Source of the DNA: Flavobacterium taihuense
GTDB lineage: Bacteria > Bacteroidota > Bacteroidia > Flavobacteriales > Flavobacteriaceae
Assembly: GCF_019351435.1 (NCBI RefSeq)
Contig: NZ_JAHWYN010000010.1
Location: 62,001-126,000 of the forward strand
Direction: 5' to 3'
DNA length: 64,000 bases
Shown: positions 1-7,457 of the stretch, piece after piece
How positions within the stretch are numbered: position 1 is the first letter of the stretch
Layout of the letters: each line of letters starts with the position of its first letter
The notes under the pieces: model-generated
What the model was told of the DNA's origin: nothing
The model's input: only the letters and a program-made list of their open reading frames with translations
Databases searched by the model: none
Position numbers and translations under genes: made by a program

Positions 1-2
1 AC

Positions 3-293
3 AGTATGTGGGCCAACCAAAAGCAACAGGAAAATGCATTTGAAATTGCGCGCCAAGCGGGTGCATTGTATGATAAATTCGAAGGTTTTGTTGCCGATTT
101 AATAAAAATTGGCAAAAAAATAGACGAGAGTAAAGTCGAATATCAAGGTGCCATGAATAAATTGGTGGACGGAAAAGGAAACCTTATTACCAGTGTTGAA
201 AAGCTCAAAAAAATGGGTGCCAAAGCCAAAAAAGCACTTCCGGATAGCATTTTAAAAAGAGCCGAAACCGATGAGACTTCGCTTTTAAATTAA
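3..293 (+). CDS. rmuC: DNA recombination protein RmuC, C-terminal fragment
   Basis: The reading frame is open at the left edge of the window, so only the last ~97 codons are present; the ATG at position 6 is internal. The residues (WANQKQQENAFEIARQAGALYDKF followed by a basic helical tail) match the conserved C-terminal end of the RmuC family, which carries a PD-(D/E)XK-like nuclease core and a coiled coil and limits inversions at short inverted repeats. The catalytic core is upstream of the window and cannot be checked. The gene precedes the thioesterase on the same strand with a 52-base gap. Confidence 0.85.
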   Translation, partial: SMWANQKQQENAFEIARQAGALYDKFEGFVADLIKIGKKIDESKVEYQGAMNKLVDGKGNLITSVEKLKKMGAKAKKALPDSILKRAETDETSLLN

Positions 294-345
294 TCTACTT
301 TTATTAAAACCAAACCAAAAGACCTCTTTAACCCAAAATAAATCT

Positions 346-894
346 ATGGAAAAAATATATAAAACAGTTGCTTCGTCTCATGTCAGTATCTCTGTATTGA
401 TGTTACCTTCCCATACCAATTTTAGCGGAAAAATTCATGGTGGTTATATCCTATCATTGCTGGATCAAATCGCCTTTGCCTGTGGTTCCAAATTTTCAGG
501 AAATTATTGTGTAACAGCCTCGGTAGATACGGTAAACTTTTTGAAACCTATAGAAGTGGGTGAACTCGTAACTATGAAAGCTTCGGTAAATTATGTTGGA
601 AAAAGTTCGATGATTGTGGGTATTAGGGTAGAAGCCGAAAACATCCAAACCGGTTATAAAAAACATTGCAACTCTTCTTATTTTACCATGGTTGCCAAAG
701 ACAATGAAGGCAATAGCGTAGCAGTTCCAGGATTAATTTTATCCAATTTTGAAGATATAAAACGTTTCTGCAATTCATTAAAACAAATAGCTCTGAAAAA
801 AGAACGCGATCTACATGAAGAAGTTTTTAACTATTCCTCAAAAGAAACATTGGAAGGATTAAAAAAGTATAATGTCCAGATTAATTTAGATTAA
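346..894 (+). CDS. Acyl-CoA thioesterase, hotdog fold (YciA/BACH type)
   Basis: A 182-residue single hotdog-domain protein. The N-terminal half carries the thioesterase pattern: NFSGKIHGGYILSLLDQIAF (residues ~23-42), where a Gly-Gly turn precedes the long central helix and the Asp of LLDQ is the usual catalytic acid. The family hydrolyses acyl-CoA esters in the cytoplasm; which acyl chain is used cannot be read from sequence. The C-terminal tail (from about residue 135) is a charged helix without a recognised domain. A rho-independent hairpin lies ~100 bases downstream. Its substrate is unknown, but the family assignment is secure. Confidence 0.87.
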   Translation: MEKIYKTVASSHVSISVLMLPSHTNFSGKIHGGYILSLLDQIAFACGSKFSGNYCVTASVDTVNFLKPIEVGELVTMKASVNYVGKSSMIVGIRVEAENIQTGYKKHCNSSYFTMVAKDNEGNSVAVPGLILSNFEDIKRFCNSLKQIALKKERDLHEEVFNYSSKETLEGLKKYNVQINLD

Positions 895-990
895 TTTTTT
901 TAGATATTATTCCAATAACTTTCTTTCCTAAATTCCTAGATTATAATTTTAAAACTTTAAATATATAGAGGGGTTAAGTTTCTTAATTTG

Positions 991-1030
991 CCAATATGAA
1001 AAGTTCAAATCTTTTTATATTGGTTTTTTT
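991..1030 (+). terminator. Rho-independent terminator after the thioesterase gene
   Basis: CCAATAT at 991-997 pairs with ATATTGG at 1017-1023, the inner bases also pair (GAAAAG with CTTTTT), and a run of seven T follows at 1024-1030. It lies between the thioesterase and yceI genes, about 100 bases after the thioesterase stop. Confidence 0.7.
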
Positions 1031-1100
1031 GGCGCAATTTTAAGACAATCATCACGAAAAAAATTGTAACTTTAAATAGAACCGATTAATAGAAAAAATT

Positions 1101-1640
1101 ATGAAAAAAATTACTCTATTAGCTTTGTTTTTTGTCTTATACCCCATAATTGCTCAAGAAAAATTAAGTACTTCAAAATGCACTATTTTTTTTGAAGCAT
1201 CCGTGCCTTTATTTGAAGCAGTTGAAGCCAAAAACGACATGGTAAATTGTACTTTAATTCCAGAGAAAAGTCAAATAAACTTTATTGCTATTATCAAAAA
1301 TTTCCAATTCAAAAGAGATTTGATGAAAGAACACTTCAATAGCAATTATATGGAGAGTGAACACTACCCTAAAGCTACTTTTAAAGGAATCATCGAAAAA
1401 TTTGATTTGAAAATTATAACCGAAAAAGAAAAAGATTTTCTAATAAAAGGGAAACTAACAATACATGGGCAAACTAGAATGATTACCGTAAATGCAAAAA
1501 TCAAAAAAATAGATGATGGCATACAAGTGACCTCTCATTTTACATTGAATACTGACGACTTCAATATCGAAATCCCAAACATTGTAATTGCCAAAATTTC
1601 AAAAAATGTGAATACACAAATCGATTGTATTTTAAAATAA
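1101..1640 (+). CDS. YceI family protein (exported, lipid-binding fold)
   Basis: A 179-residue protein with a signal peptide (MKKITLLALFFVLYPIIAQ, cleavage near residue 19) and the YceI lipocalin-like barrel: a phase with SQINFIAIIKNFQFKRDLMKEHFNSNYMESEHYPKATFKG has the family's typical F-x-F...L-M-x-E-H-F...E-x-x-P-x-A-x-F pattern. YceI proteins bind isoprenoid-type lipids in the periplasm; the ligand here is unknown. A TAACTTTA sequence at 1067-1074 resembles the flavobacterial -7 box and probably drives the gene. The gene stands alone, converging with the TIGR01777 gene. Confidence 0.88.
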   Translation: MKKITLLALFFVLYPIIAQEKLSTSKCTIFFEASVPLFEAVEAKNDMVNCTLIPEKSQINFIAIIKNFQFKRDLMKEHFNSNYMESEHYPKATFKGIIEKFDLKIITEKEKDFLIKGKLTIHGQTRMITVNAKIKKIDDGIQVTSHFTLNTDDFNIEIPNIVIAKISKNVNTQIDCILK

Positions 1641-1688
1641 AGTTTCAAAAAATCCAAATTCTGCATCCAAAATTCTGCAATCTAAAAT

Positions 1689-2600
1689 CTACTTCAAACA
1701 GTCTTTCAATGCACTTTTAAGATTTCTAAATTGAAATCTAAATCCTAAACTTTTTATTTTATCCGAAGAAACTCTCCTTCCTGTCAAAACAATGGCAGCC
1801 ATTTCTCCCATTCCTAATCGAATTAAAAAAGCAGGAACATTGGGTAACCAAATCGAATAACCCAGAGAACTTGCCAATGCCTTAGAAAAAATTAAGTTGG
1901 TAGTACTGTCATTGATAGTAGCATTATAAGCTCCTGTCATTTTTTCGTTTTCAATGGCTTCTATATACATCATGCACAAATCTTGTATATGAATCCAAGG
2001 CATATATTGTTTGCCTGATCCCAAAGCACTACCCAAGCGACGTTTGAAAATCGGAGTAAGTTTTTTTAATATACCTTCATCTTTACCCAAAACTAAACCG
2101 GTTCGAATTTTTACGGTTCGAATACCCAAACCTGCCATCAAATCTGCTGATTTTTCCCATTCTTGACAAGTTGTTCCAATAAAGTCATTCGCAGGCAAAG
2201 TATTCTCAGTACATATACCTTCACCATTAATCGCGCCGTAAAAACCTATTCCTGAAGCAGAAACAAAAGCTTCGATTCTTTTATTATACTTTTTCAAAAC
2301 GCTATAAATCAATTGAGCCGATTGCGTCCTGCTTTCCCTGATTTCAGCTTTTCGCTTTGCAGTCCATTTTTTTTCGGCAATATTCTCTCCTGCCAAATGA
2401 ATGATATAATCTGCCTTGGCTACAGCAGCTTCCTCAATATTTTGACTTGTTACATCCCAAATATAGTAGGTCACTCCCTCTGTATTTGGTTTACTATTTC
2501 GGGTAAGTATTGAAACAGAATAGCCTCTTTCCAACAATATTTTGGTCAATTTTTTACCAATAAATCCAGTACCTCCAGTTATTAAAACATTTTGCTTCAT
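1689..2600 (-). CDS. TIGR01777 family NAD-dependent epimerase-like oxidoreductase (YfcH type)
   Basis: A 303-residue protein starting MKQNVLITGGTGFIGKKL; the ATG at 2598-2600 places the Rossmann GxxGxxG motif (GGTGFIG) directly at the N terminus, so in-frame starts further upstream were rejected. An extended SDR fold follows (HLAGENIAEKKW, residues ~75-86; IKIRTGLVLG-like segment mid-protein), and the C-terminal DUF1731-like segment ends the family. No substrate is known for this family. It is divergent from the TetR/ABC1/photolyase operon, and in other bacteria the domain is often fused to an SRPBCC domain; an SRPBCC gene lies in the other light-linked operon at 10549-11010. Confidence 0.88.
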   Translation of the reverse strand: MKQNVLITGGTGFIGKKLTKILLERGYSVSILTRNSKPNTEGVTYYIWDVTSQNIEEAAVAKADYIIHLAGENIAEKKWTAKRKAEIRESRTQSAQLIYSVLKKYNKRIEAFVSASGIGFYGAINGEGICTENTLPANDFIGTTCQEWEKSADLMAGLGIRTVKIRTGLVLGKDEGILKKLTPIFKRRLGSALGSGKQYMPWIHIQDLCMMYIEAIENEKMTGAYNATINDSTTNLIFSKALASSLGYSIWLPNVPAFLIRLGMGEMAAIVLTGRRVSSDKIKSLGFRFQFRNLKSALKDCLK

Positions 2601-2636
2601 TACTTTATAAATTAGGGGCAATCAATTAAAACTATA

Positions 2637-2644
2637 CAAATATA
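2637..2644 (-). promoter_or_regulatory. -7 box of the TIGR01777 gene
   Basis: Reads TATATTTG on the minus strand, a perfect match to the flavobacterial TAnnTTTG element, 36 bases before the ATG. No good TTTG at -33 is seen, as expected for a controlled promoter; the palindrome at 2656-2685 begins 11 bases upstream. Confidence 0.65.
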
Positions 2645-2655
2645 AGTTAATATTT

Positions 2656-2685
2656 TGTTTAATGATATTAATGATACGTTAAACA
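2656..2685. promoter_or_regulatory. Candidate operator, TGTTTAA-N16-TTAAACA, in a divergent promoter
   Basis: TGTTTAA at 2656-2662 and TTAAACA at 2679-2685 form a perfect 7-base inverted repeat with 16 bases between. The site lies between the -7 box of the TIGR01777 gene (2637-2644) and a TACCTTTA -7-like box at 2690-2697 for the TetR operon. The same layout and spacing recur at the crtI and carH promoters (14023-14052, 14948-14977). It is inferred to be the binding site of the CarH-like regulator or of the neighbouring TetR-like protein. Confidence 0.55.
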
Positions 2686-2719
2686 TTATTACCTTTATAC
2701 ACAAATAAAACTTAAAAAC

Positions 2720-3379
2720 ATGGCAACTAAAAAAATATCATTATCTAAAGACCTCATTGTGTCAATGTATATGAACTATACTTTAGAACATAATGAAAAA
2801 CCAAAATCTGTATTTCATTTTTCAAAAATAAATGGTTTTACAGAAGCCGAATTCTATACTTTTTTTGGTACACTGGAAAGTATCGAAAAAGAAATATTCG
2901 ACATCTTTTTTGACAAAACAATTGAACTCTTGCAGAAAGACGATAATTACGAAAGTTACGACATGAAAACCAAACTCTTGAGTTTTTACTTTACTTTCTT
3001 CGAATTAATTACCGCCAACAGAAGTTACGTAGTAATGACTTTGAAACAGCATCAAAATCAATTGAAAAACCTAATGATCTTGTCCGAGTTTAGAAATAAA
3101 TTTAAAGACTACATCTCTGAAATAATCACAGATGATTTCCGAATTAAAATTGAAAAATTACAGCAATACCAGGAAAAAGTATTGACCGAATCGTTTTGGA
3201 TTCAATTTCTACTAACCTTAAAATTTTGGACGGAAGATTCCTCACCTTCGTTTGAAAAAACGGATATCTACATCGAAAAATCAGTAAAAGTTTCCTTCGA
3301 ATTAATAGACGTAACACCAATAGACAGCTTAATTGATTTTGGAAAATTCATTTTCAAAGAAAAAATAAACAACAAATAA
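2720..3379 (+). CDS. TetR family transcriptional regulator
   Basis: A 219-residue all-helical protein. Residues ~1-55 form a diverged TetR-type helix-turn-helix (KPKSVFHFSKINGFTEAEFYTFF, ending in the usual Tyr/Phe-rich recognition helix and a LESIEKEIF helix 4). The rest is a ligand-binding-type helical domain with no recognisable ligand. The stop overlaps the ATG of the ABC1 kinase gene by one base (TAATG), so the two are translationally coupled and the regulator heads the operon. The promoter carries the TGTTTAA-N16-TTAAACA repeat. It may control its own operon; which molecule it senses is unknown. Confidence 0.75.
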   Translation: MATKKISLSKDLIVSMYMNYTLEHNEKPKSVFHFSKINGFTEAEFYTFFGTLESIEKEIFDIFFDKTIELLQKDDNYESYDMKTKLLSFYFTFFELITANRSYVVMTLKQHQNQLKNLMILSEFRNKFKDYISEIITDDFRIKIEKLQQYQEKVLTESFWIQFLLTLKFWTEDSSPSFEKTDIYIEKSVKVSFELIDVTPIDSLIDFGKFIFKEKINNK

Positions 3380-4686
3380 TGAAAACGATAAACTACATAC
3401 CAACTTCCAAAATCGAAAGAGCTTCAAAACTTGTACAAACCGGTGCCAAAGTGGGCGTAAACTATTTGAAGTATTATGGAGAAAAAATGGTCAATTCTGA
3501 TTTGACTCGGGACAAACTCAACGAAAATAATGCCGAAGATATTTATGATGGCCTGAAGAGTTTAAAAGGAAGCGCGCTCAAAGTAGCTCAAATGCTGAGC
3601 ATGGATAAAAGTTTCTTACCACAAGCGTATGTGGAGAAATTTTCGTTGTCTCAATTTTCAGTGCCTCCACTTTCGGCTCCATTGGTTTTAAAAACCTTTA
3701 AAAGCAACTTAGGAAAAACACCCTATGAAATTTTTGACGAATTCAATGCTAATTCGGTTAATGCGGCCAGTATTGGTCAAGTACATATTGCCATGAAAAA
3801 CGGTAAAAAACTAGCCGTAAAAATTCAATATCCCGGCGTTGCCAACAGTATTTCTTCGGATTTGGCCTTGGTAAAACCCATTGCGATCCGAATGTTTAAT
3901 CTGCAAGGAAAAGACTCCGATAAATATTTCAAGGAAGTCGAAGATAAATTGATTGAAGAAACCAATTATCTATTGGAGCTTGAACAAAGTCAAGAAGTGG
4001 TTGCTGCATGCAAAAAAATAGAACATTTAGTTTTTCCTGAATATTACCAAGAGTTCTCTTCCGAGAAAATCATCACTATGGATTGGATGACAGGAATTCA
4101 TCTTTCTGAATTTACTGCCAAAAACGAAAATCAAGCATTGGGCAATCAACTGGGACAAGCATTATGGGATTTTTATATGTATCAAATTCATATTTTGAGA
4201 AAAGTCCATGCCGACCCACATCCCGGCAATTTTTTGGTGAATGATAATCATCAATTGGTCGCTTTGGATTTTGGTTGCATGAAAAAAATACCAAATGATT
4301 TTTACATTCCGTATTTTGAATTGGTTGACCCAAAAATACTCAACAACCCAAAATTGTTCAATAAAAAACTTTTTGAATTAGAAATCCTAAGAACGGATGA
4401 TTCTGCAGAAGAAATTGTCTATTTCACTCAAATGTTTTATGATTTATTGTCTCTTTTCACCCAGCCTTTTCAGGGAGAAACCTTTGATTTTTCGGATCCG
4501 GAATTTTTTGGAAATATTGCACAACTCGGAGAACGATTTTCAAAAGACACCAACTTAAAAAAAATGAACGGTAATCGTGGTTCCAAACATTTTATCTATA
4601 TGAACCGAACCTTTTTTGGCTTGTACAATTTGCTTTTTGATTTGAAAGCCAATATTGTAGTGAATCAATATAAAAAATACGAATAG
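3379..4686 (+). CDS. ABC1/AarF/UbiB-type atypical kinase
   Basis: A 435-residue UbiB-family protein kinase-like protein. Visible are the GSALKVAQMLS segment (residues 64-74, the family's KxGQ-type inhibitory motif), the Ala-rich nucleotide loop AASIGQVHIA (129-138), the lysine of AVKIQYPG (K148), HADPHPGN (277-284, catalytic loop) and DFG (297-299). Family members support ubiquinone/isoprenoid lipid metabolism or plastoglobule-like lipid handling by ATPase activity; in this quinone-only-menaquinone group the exact job is unknown. It is coupled to the upstream regulator and is followed after 4 bases by the DUF2256 gene, so it belongs to the photolyase operon. Confidence 0.9.
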   Translation: MKTINYIPTSKIERASKLVQTGAKVGVNYLKYYGEKMVNSDLTRDKLNENNAEDIYDGLKSLKGSALKVAQMLSMDKSFLPQAYVEKFSLSQFSVPPLSAPLVLKTFKSNLGKTPYEIFDEFNANSVNAASIGQVHIAMKNGKKLAVKIQYPGVANSISSDLALVKPIAIRMFNLQGKDSDKYFKEVEDKLIEETNYLLELEQSQEVVAACKKIEHLVFPEYYQEFSSEKIITMDWMTGIHLSEFTAKNENQALGNQLGQALWDFYMYQIHILRKVHADPHPGNFLVNDNHQLVALDFGCMKKIPNDFYIPYFELVDPKILNNPKLFNKKLFELEILRTDDSAEEIVYFTQMFYDLLSLFTQPFQGETFDFSDPEFFGNIAQLGERFSKDTNLKKMNGNRGSKHFIYMNRTFFGLYNLLFDLKANIVVNQYKKYE

Positions 4687-4690
4687 CAAT

Positions 4691-4825
4691 TTGAAAAAAT
4701 CTGAGTTACCCTCTAAAATCTGTTTGATTTGTAAACGTCCTTTTAATTGGCGTAAAAAATGGACTGACATTTGGAATGATGTGAAATATTGCAGTGAAAA
4801 ATGCAGAAGAAATAAAAACCATTAG
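4691..4825 (+). CDS. DUF2256 protein, 44-residue zinc-ribbon-like, TTG start
   Basis: A 44-residue frame beginning with TTG four bases after the ABC1 stop and ending 8 bases before the photolyase ATG. The product has two Cys pairs, C11-x2-C14 and C34-x3-C38, around a Trp-rich segment (FNWRKKWTDIWNDVKYCSEKC), which is the hallmark of DUF2256. Family members are commonly encoded next to cryptochrome/photolyase genes, as here. There is no ATG in frame, so TTG (4691) is the only start that keeps the whole domain. The function is unknown; a zinc-binding accessory role is an inference. Confidence 0.85.
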   Translation: MKKSELPSKICLICKRPFNWRKKWTDIWNDVKYCSEKCRRNKNH

Positions 4826-4833
4826 CAAAAAAA

Positions 4834-6318
4834 ATGAATACTACTAAAAGTCATATCAATATTGTTTGGTTCAAAAGAAATCTACGTTTGCAAGACAACG
4901 AAGCCATTTTCAATGCCATACAGTCCAATAAACCAACTTTGTTGTTATATGTTTTTGAGAATTCATTACAAAATGATGGCCATTACAGCGAGAGACATTG
5001 GAACTTTATCAAACAATCCATTCAAGACATCAACCAGCAACTTGTTCCTTTCAATACAAAAATTCTAAGCGTTACTGGTGAAGTGATTTCAATAATCAAT
5101 TCCATTCAAGAAATTTACAAAATAGACACTGTATTTTCTCATCAGGAGACAGGTATCAGAATCACTTACGAAAGAGACAAATCCTTTAAACGCTTTTGCA
5201 AAAACAATGTCATCCAATGGAAAGAAAATATCAATAATGGCATCTTTAGAGGATTAGAAAACAGAAAAAATTGGGTGCGTCTTTGGGAAGATTACATGAA
5301 TTCCAAACAATTTACTTTTGAGCCGACTCCCCAAAATTTCTTAGCTCTTGACAACATTCAACTTTTAGAAAATAGTTTCGAAACTGTTTCAATGGAAACT
5401 ACCCCAAATGATGTTTTTCAAAAAGGAGGCAGTACAATGGCAAATAAATATTTAGAAAGTTTTTTTTCCAATCGGTATTTGGATTACAGCCGCAATATTT
5501 CAAAACCTTTATTAGCCAGAAAAAGTTGCAGCCGTTTATCTCCTTATATCGCTTGGGGGAATTTATCTTCGAGACAAGTATTGCAACAAGCCGCCAATTT
5601 TCGATTCATCAGTAATGACAAAAAACAAATTGACTCTTTTGTCTCCAGATTAACATGGCAAGCCCATTTCATTCAGAAATTTGAAATGGAAGAAATCATG
5701 GAATTTGAAAGCGTAAACAAAGGATACCATACTTTAAAAAAGAAAATAAACAATTCTTATATCCAAGCTTGGCAAACAGGACAAACAGGATTCCCAATAA
5801 TAGACGCTTGTATGCGATGTCTGAATGAAACCGGCTATTTGAATTTTAGAATGCGTGCTATGGTCGTTTCCTTTTTTACCCATAATCTCTGGCAACCCTG
5901 GCAAGAAGCCACCCAACATCTATCCCAAATGTTTTTGGATTTTGAACCTGGGATTCATTTTCCGCAATTGCAAATGCAGGCAGGAGAAACAGGAATCAAC
6001 ATGTTGCGCATCTACAATCCATTAAAAAATAGTTTAGAACACGATCCCAATGCAGAATTTATAAAAAAATGGGTTCCGGAATTAAGGGATCTGCCTATTC
6101 CTTTTGCACACAATCCATCAAAAATGACTTTTTTAGATCAAAAGTTTTGCAATTTTGATTTAGGAGTTGATTATCCAAAACCCATCGTTAATATAGACAG
6201 AACTAGAAAACATGCGAGCGATTTTTTGTGGAATATGAAAAAAAATCCGCTGGTGAAAGAAGAAAACAACAGAATCTTAAAACTACACACTATGGCTGAT
6301 GTTGGAGATAGTGATTGA
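4834..6318 (+). CDS. Cryptochrome/photolyase family FAD protein
   Basis: A 494-residue protein with an N-terminal photolyase alpha/beta domain (VWFKRNLRLQDN, residues 11-22) and a C-terminal FAD-binding helical domain (RLSPYIAWGNLS 234-245; TGQTGFPIIDACMRCL 315-330; NFRMRAMVVSF 337-347; RIYNP 392-396). W313 and W356 align with the first two tryptophans of the E. coli electron chain (W306, W359), but the third (W382) lies in PQLQMQAG (377-384) and is replaced by Leu/Gln. This pattern is seen in a plant-cryptochrome-like bacterial subgroup; whether it repairs DNA or signals is not decidable here. It sits between DUF2256 and TIGR03643 genes. Confidence 0.88.
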   Translation: MNTTKSHINIVWFKRNLRLQDNEAIFNAIQSNKPTLLLYVFENSLQNDGHYSERHWNFIKQSIQDINQQLVPFNTKILSVTGEVISIINSIQEIYKIDTVFSHQETGIRITYERDKSFKRFCKNNVIQWKENINNGIFRGLENRKNWVRLWEDYMNSKQFTFEPTPQNFLALDNIQLLENSFETVSMETTPNDVFQKGGSTMANKYLESFFSNRYLDYSRNISKPLLARKSCSRLSPYIAWGNLSSRQVLQQAANFRFISNDKKQIDSFVSRLTWQAHFIQKFEMEEIMEFESVNKGYHTLKKKINNSYIQAWQTGQTGFPIIDACMRCLNETGYLNFRMRAMVVSFFTHNLWQPWQEATQHLSQMFLDFEPGIHFPQLQMQAGETGINMLRIYNPLKNSLEHDPNAEFIKKWVPELRDLPIPFAHNPSKMTFLDQKFCNFDLGVDYPKPIVNIDRTRKHASDFLWNMKKNPLVKEENNRILKLHTMADVGDSD

Positions 6319-6362
6319 AATTTATAATTATAATACAATGACATATAATAAATAGTTTTTTA

Positions 6363-6416
6363 TCAAGTTGAGCGCAGTCGAGACTCGGCAGTTAATCTCG
6401 ACTGCGCTCGATTTGA
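6363..6416. repeat. Perfect palindromic repeat, GAGCGCAGTCGAGA arms
   Basis: GAGCGCAGTCGAGA at 6370-6383 and its exact complement at 6396-6409 enclose a 12-base loop; TCAA and TTGA extend the stem on the outside. It lies in the 154-base gap between the photolyase and TIGR03643 genes and has no T-run, so it is more likely a dispersed palindromic repeat or mRNA stabiliser than a terminator. The sequence resembles short intergenic repeats known from Bacteroidota. Confidence 0.75.
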
Positions 6417-6472
6417 CAACTTTAAATGATTTGGTTATATCGCAATTAAACTACAATAGTAAATTTTTTAAT

Positions 6473-6757
6473 ATGAATTCAAAAATCACTCTAACACCAA
6501 TAGAAATTGACCGAATCATAGAAATGGCTTGGGAAGACCGAACCACTTTTGATGCAATTCATATCCAATTTGGATTAAAAGAACAAGAAGTAATCAACCT
6601 CATGCGTACCGAAATGAAACCCTCCAGTTTCAAAATGTGGCGCGAACGCGTGCAAGGCCGAAAAACAAAACACGAGAAATTAAGAAACTTCCAAGAAGGT
6701 CGCTTCAAATGTTCGAGACAAAGACAAATCAATAACAATAAAATAGCAAAAAGATAA
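6473..6757 (+). CDS. TIGR03643 / DUF2805 family protein
   Basis: A 94-residue basic protein starting MNSKITLTPIEIDRIIEMAW. An in-frame ATG at 6368 was rejected because it would translate through the palindrome at 6363-6416 and the family begins at this methionine. The pattern IDRIIEMAWEDRTTFDAI...FGLKEQEVINLMRxEMKPSSFKMWRERVQGRKTKH is the family's signature: a short helix-turn-helix-like segment followed by a conserved MKxSSFKxWRxRVxGR tail. Its function is unknown; members are typically encoded beside photolyase or cryptochrome genes, which fits this operon. The strong positive charge suggests nucleic acid contact (inference). Confidence 0.87.
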   Translation: MNSKITLTPIEIDRIIEMAWEDRTTFDAIHIQFGLKEQEVINLMRTEMKPSSFKMWRERVQGRKTKHEKLRNFQEGRFKCSRQRQINNNKIAKR

Positions 6758-6769
6758 TTTAAGAAAAAT

Positions 6770-7453
6770 ATGCGAAACATAGTAATCATTGGCGGCAGCA
6801 AAGGAATTGGAAGTGCTATCCTATTGCAACAATTGGAGAACAACAAAGTGTACAACATCAGTCGGACTGCTCCTGACATCACACATCCCAACTTAATACA
6901 TTATCCCCTTTCGATTCTTGAAGGCGATTTGCCTCAAATTGAAGAAGTAGATGTTCTTATCTATTGCCCAGGTTCGATTACGCTAAAACCTATTTTGAGT
7001 TTGAATCTGGACGATTTTCGAAATGATTTTGAAATCAACGTTATTGGTGCTGTAAAAGCGATTCAGAAATATTTACCTGCCTTAAAAAAAGGGAACAATC
7101 CTTCGATTGTATTGTTTAGCACCGTTGCCGCCAAACTAGGAATGCCTTTTCACGCCAGTATCGCTACCGCAAAAGCAGGAATAGAAGGCTTGGTAAAATC
7201 CCTTGGCGCCGAATTGGCTTCGGTGGTTCGTGTAAATGCCATTGCTCCTACCATTACCGAAACTTCGCTTTCGGCCAATATCCTCAGAAACGATCGCATG
7301 AAAGAAAACATGATGGAACGCCACCCAATGAAAAGTTATTTGAAACCCAATGAAGTAGCCGAAATGGCGAATTACTTAATCTCCGAAAATGCCAAATCCA
7401 TTTCGGGTCAAGTTTTTGAAATGGATTATGGAATCACAAGTTTTAAATTGTAA
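6770..7453 (+). CDS. SDR family protein lacking the catalytic tyrosine
   Basis: A 227-residue classical-size short-chain dehydrogenase/reductase with the cofactor loop GGSKGIG (residues 8-14) and NxxG-region CPGS (66-69). S117 is in the expected catalytic Ser position, but the YxxxK motif reads I131-x3-K135 (IATAK), so the catalytic Tyr is missing. The C-terminal VRVNAIAPTITET and SGQVFEMDYG segments are typical. Dehydrogenase activity is therefore doubtful; a cofactor-binding or structural role is possible. The gene starts 12 bases after the TIGR03643 gene and ends 4 bases before the next, so it is in the same operon. Confidence 0.88.
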   Translation: MRNIVIIGGSKGIGSAILLQQLENNKVYNISRTAPDITHPNLIHYPLSILEGDLPQIEEVDVLIYCPGSITLKPILSLNLDDFRNDFEINVIGAVKAIQKYLPALKKGNNPSIVLFSTVAAKLGMPFHASIATAKAGIEGLVKSLGAELASVVRVNAIAPTITETSLSANILRNDRMKENMMERHPMKSYLKPNEVAEMANYLISENAKSISGQVFEMDYGITSFKL

Positions 7454-7457
7454 GTAC

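Noticed and set aside
6368..6472. Longer N terminus of the TIGR03643 protein
   Set aside because: It would translate through a perfect palindrome; the conserved start is the ATG at 6473.
6559..6891. Minus-strand frame of 110 codons overlapping the TIGR03643 gene and the SDR start
   Set aside because: It is antisense to two well-supported genes and shows no family pattern; its hydrophobic look is a by-product of the opposite strand.
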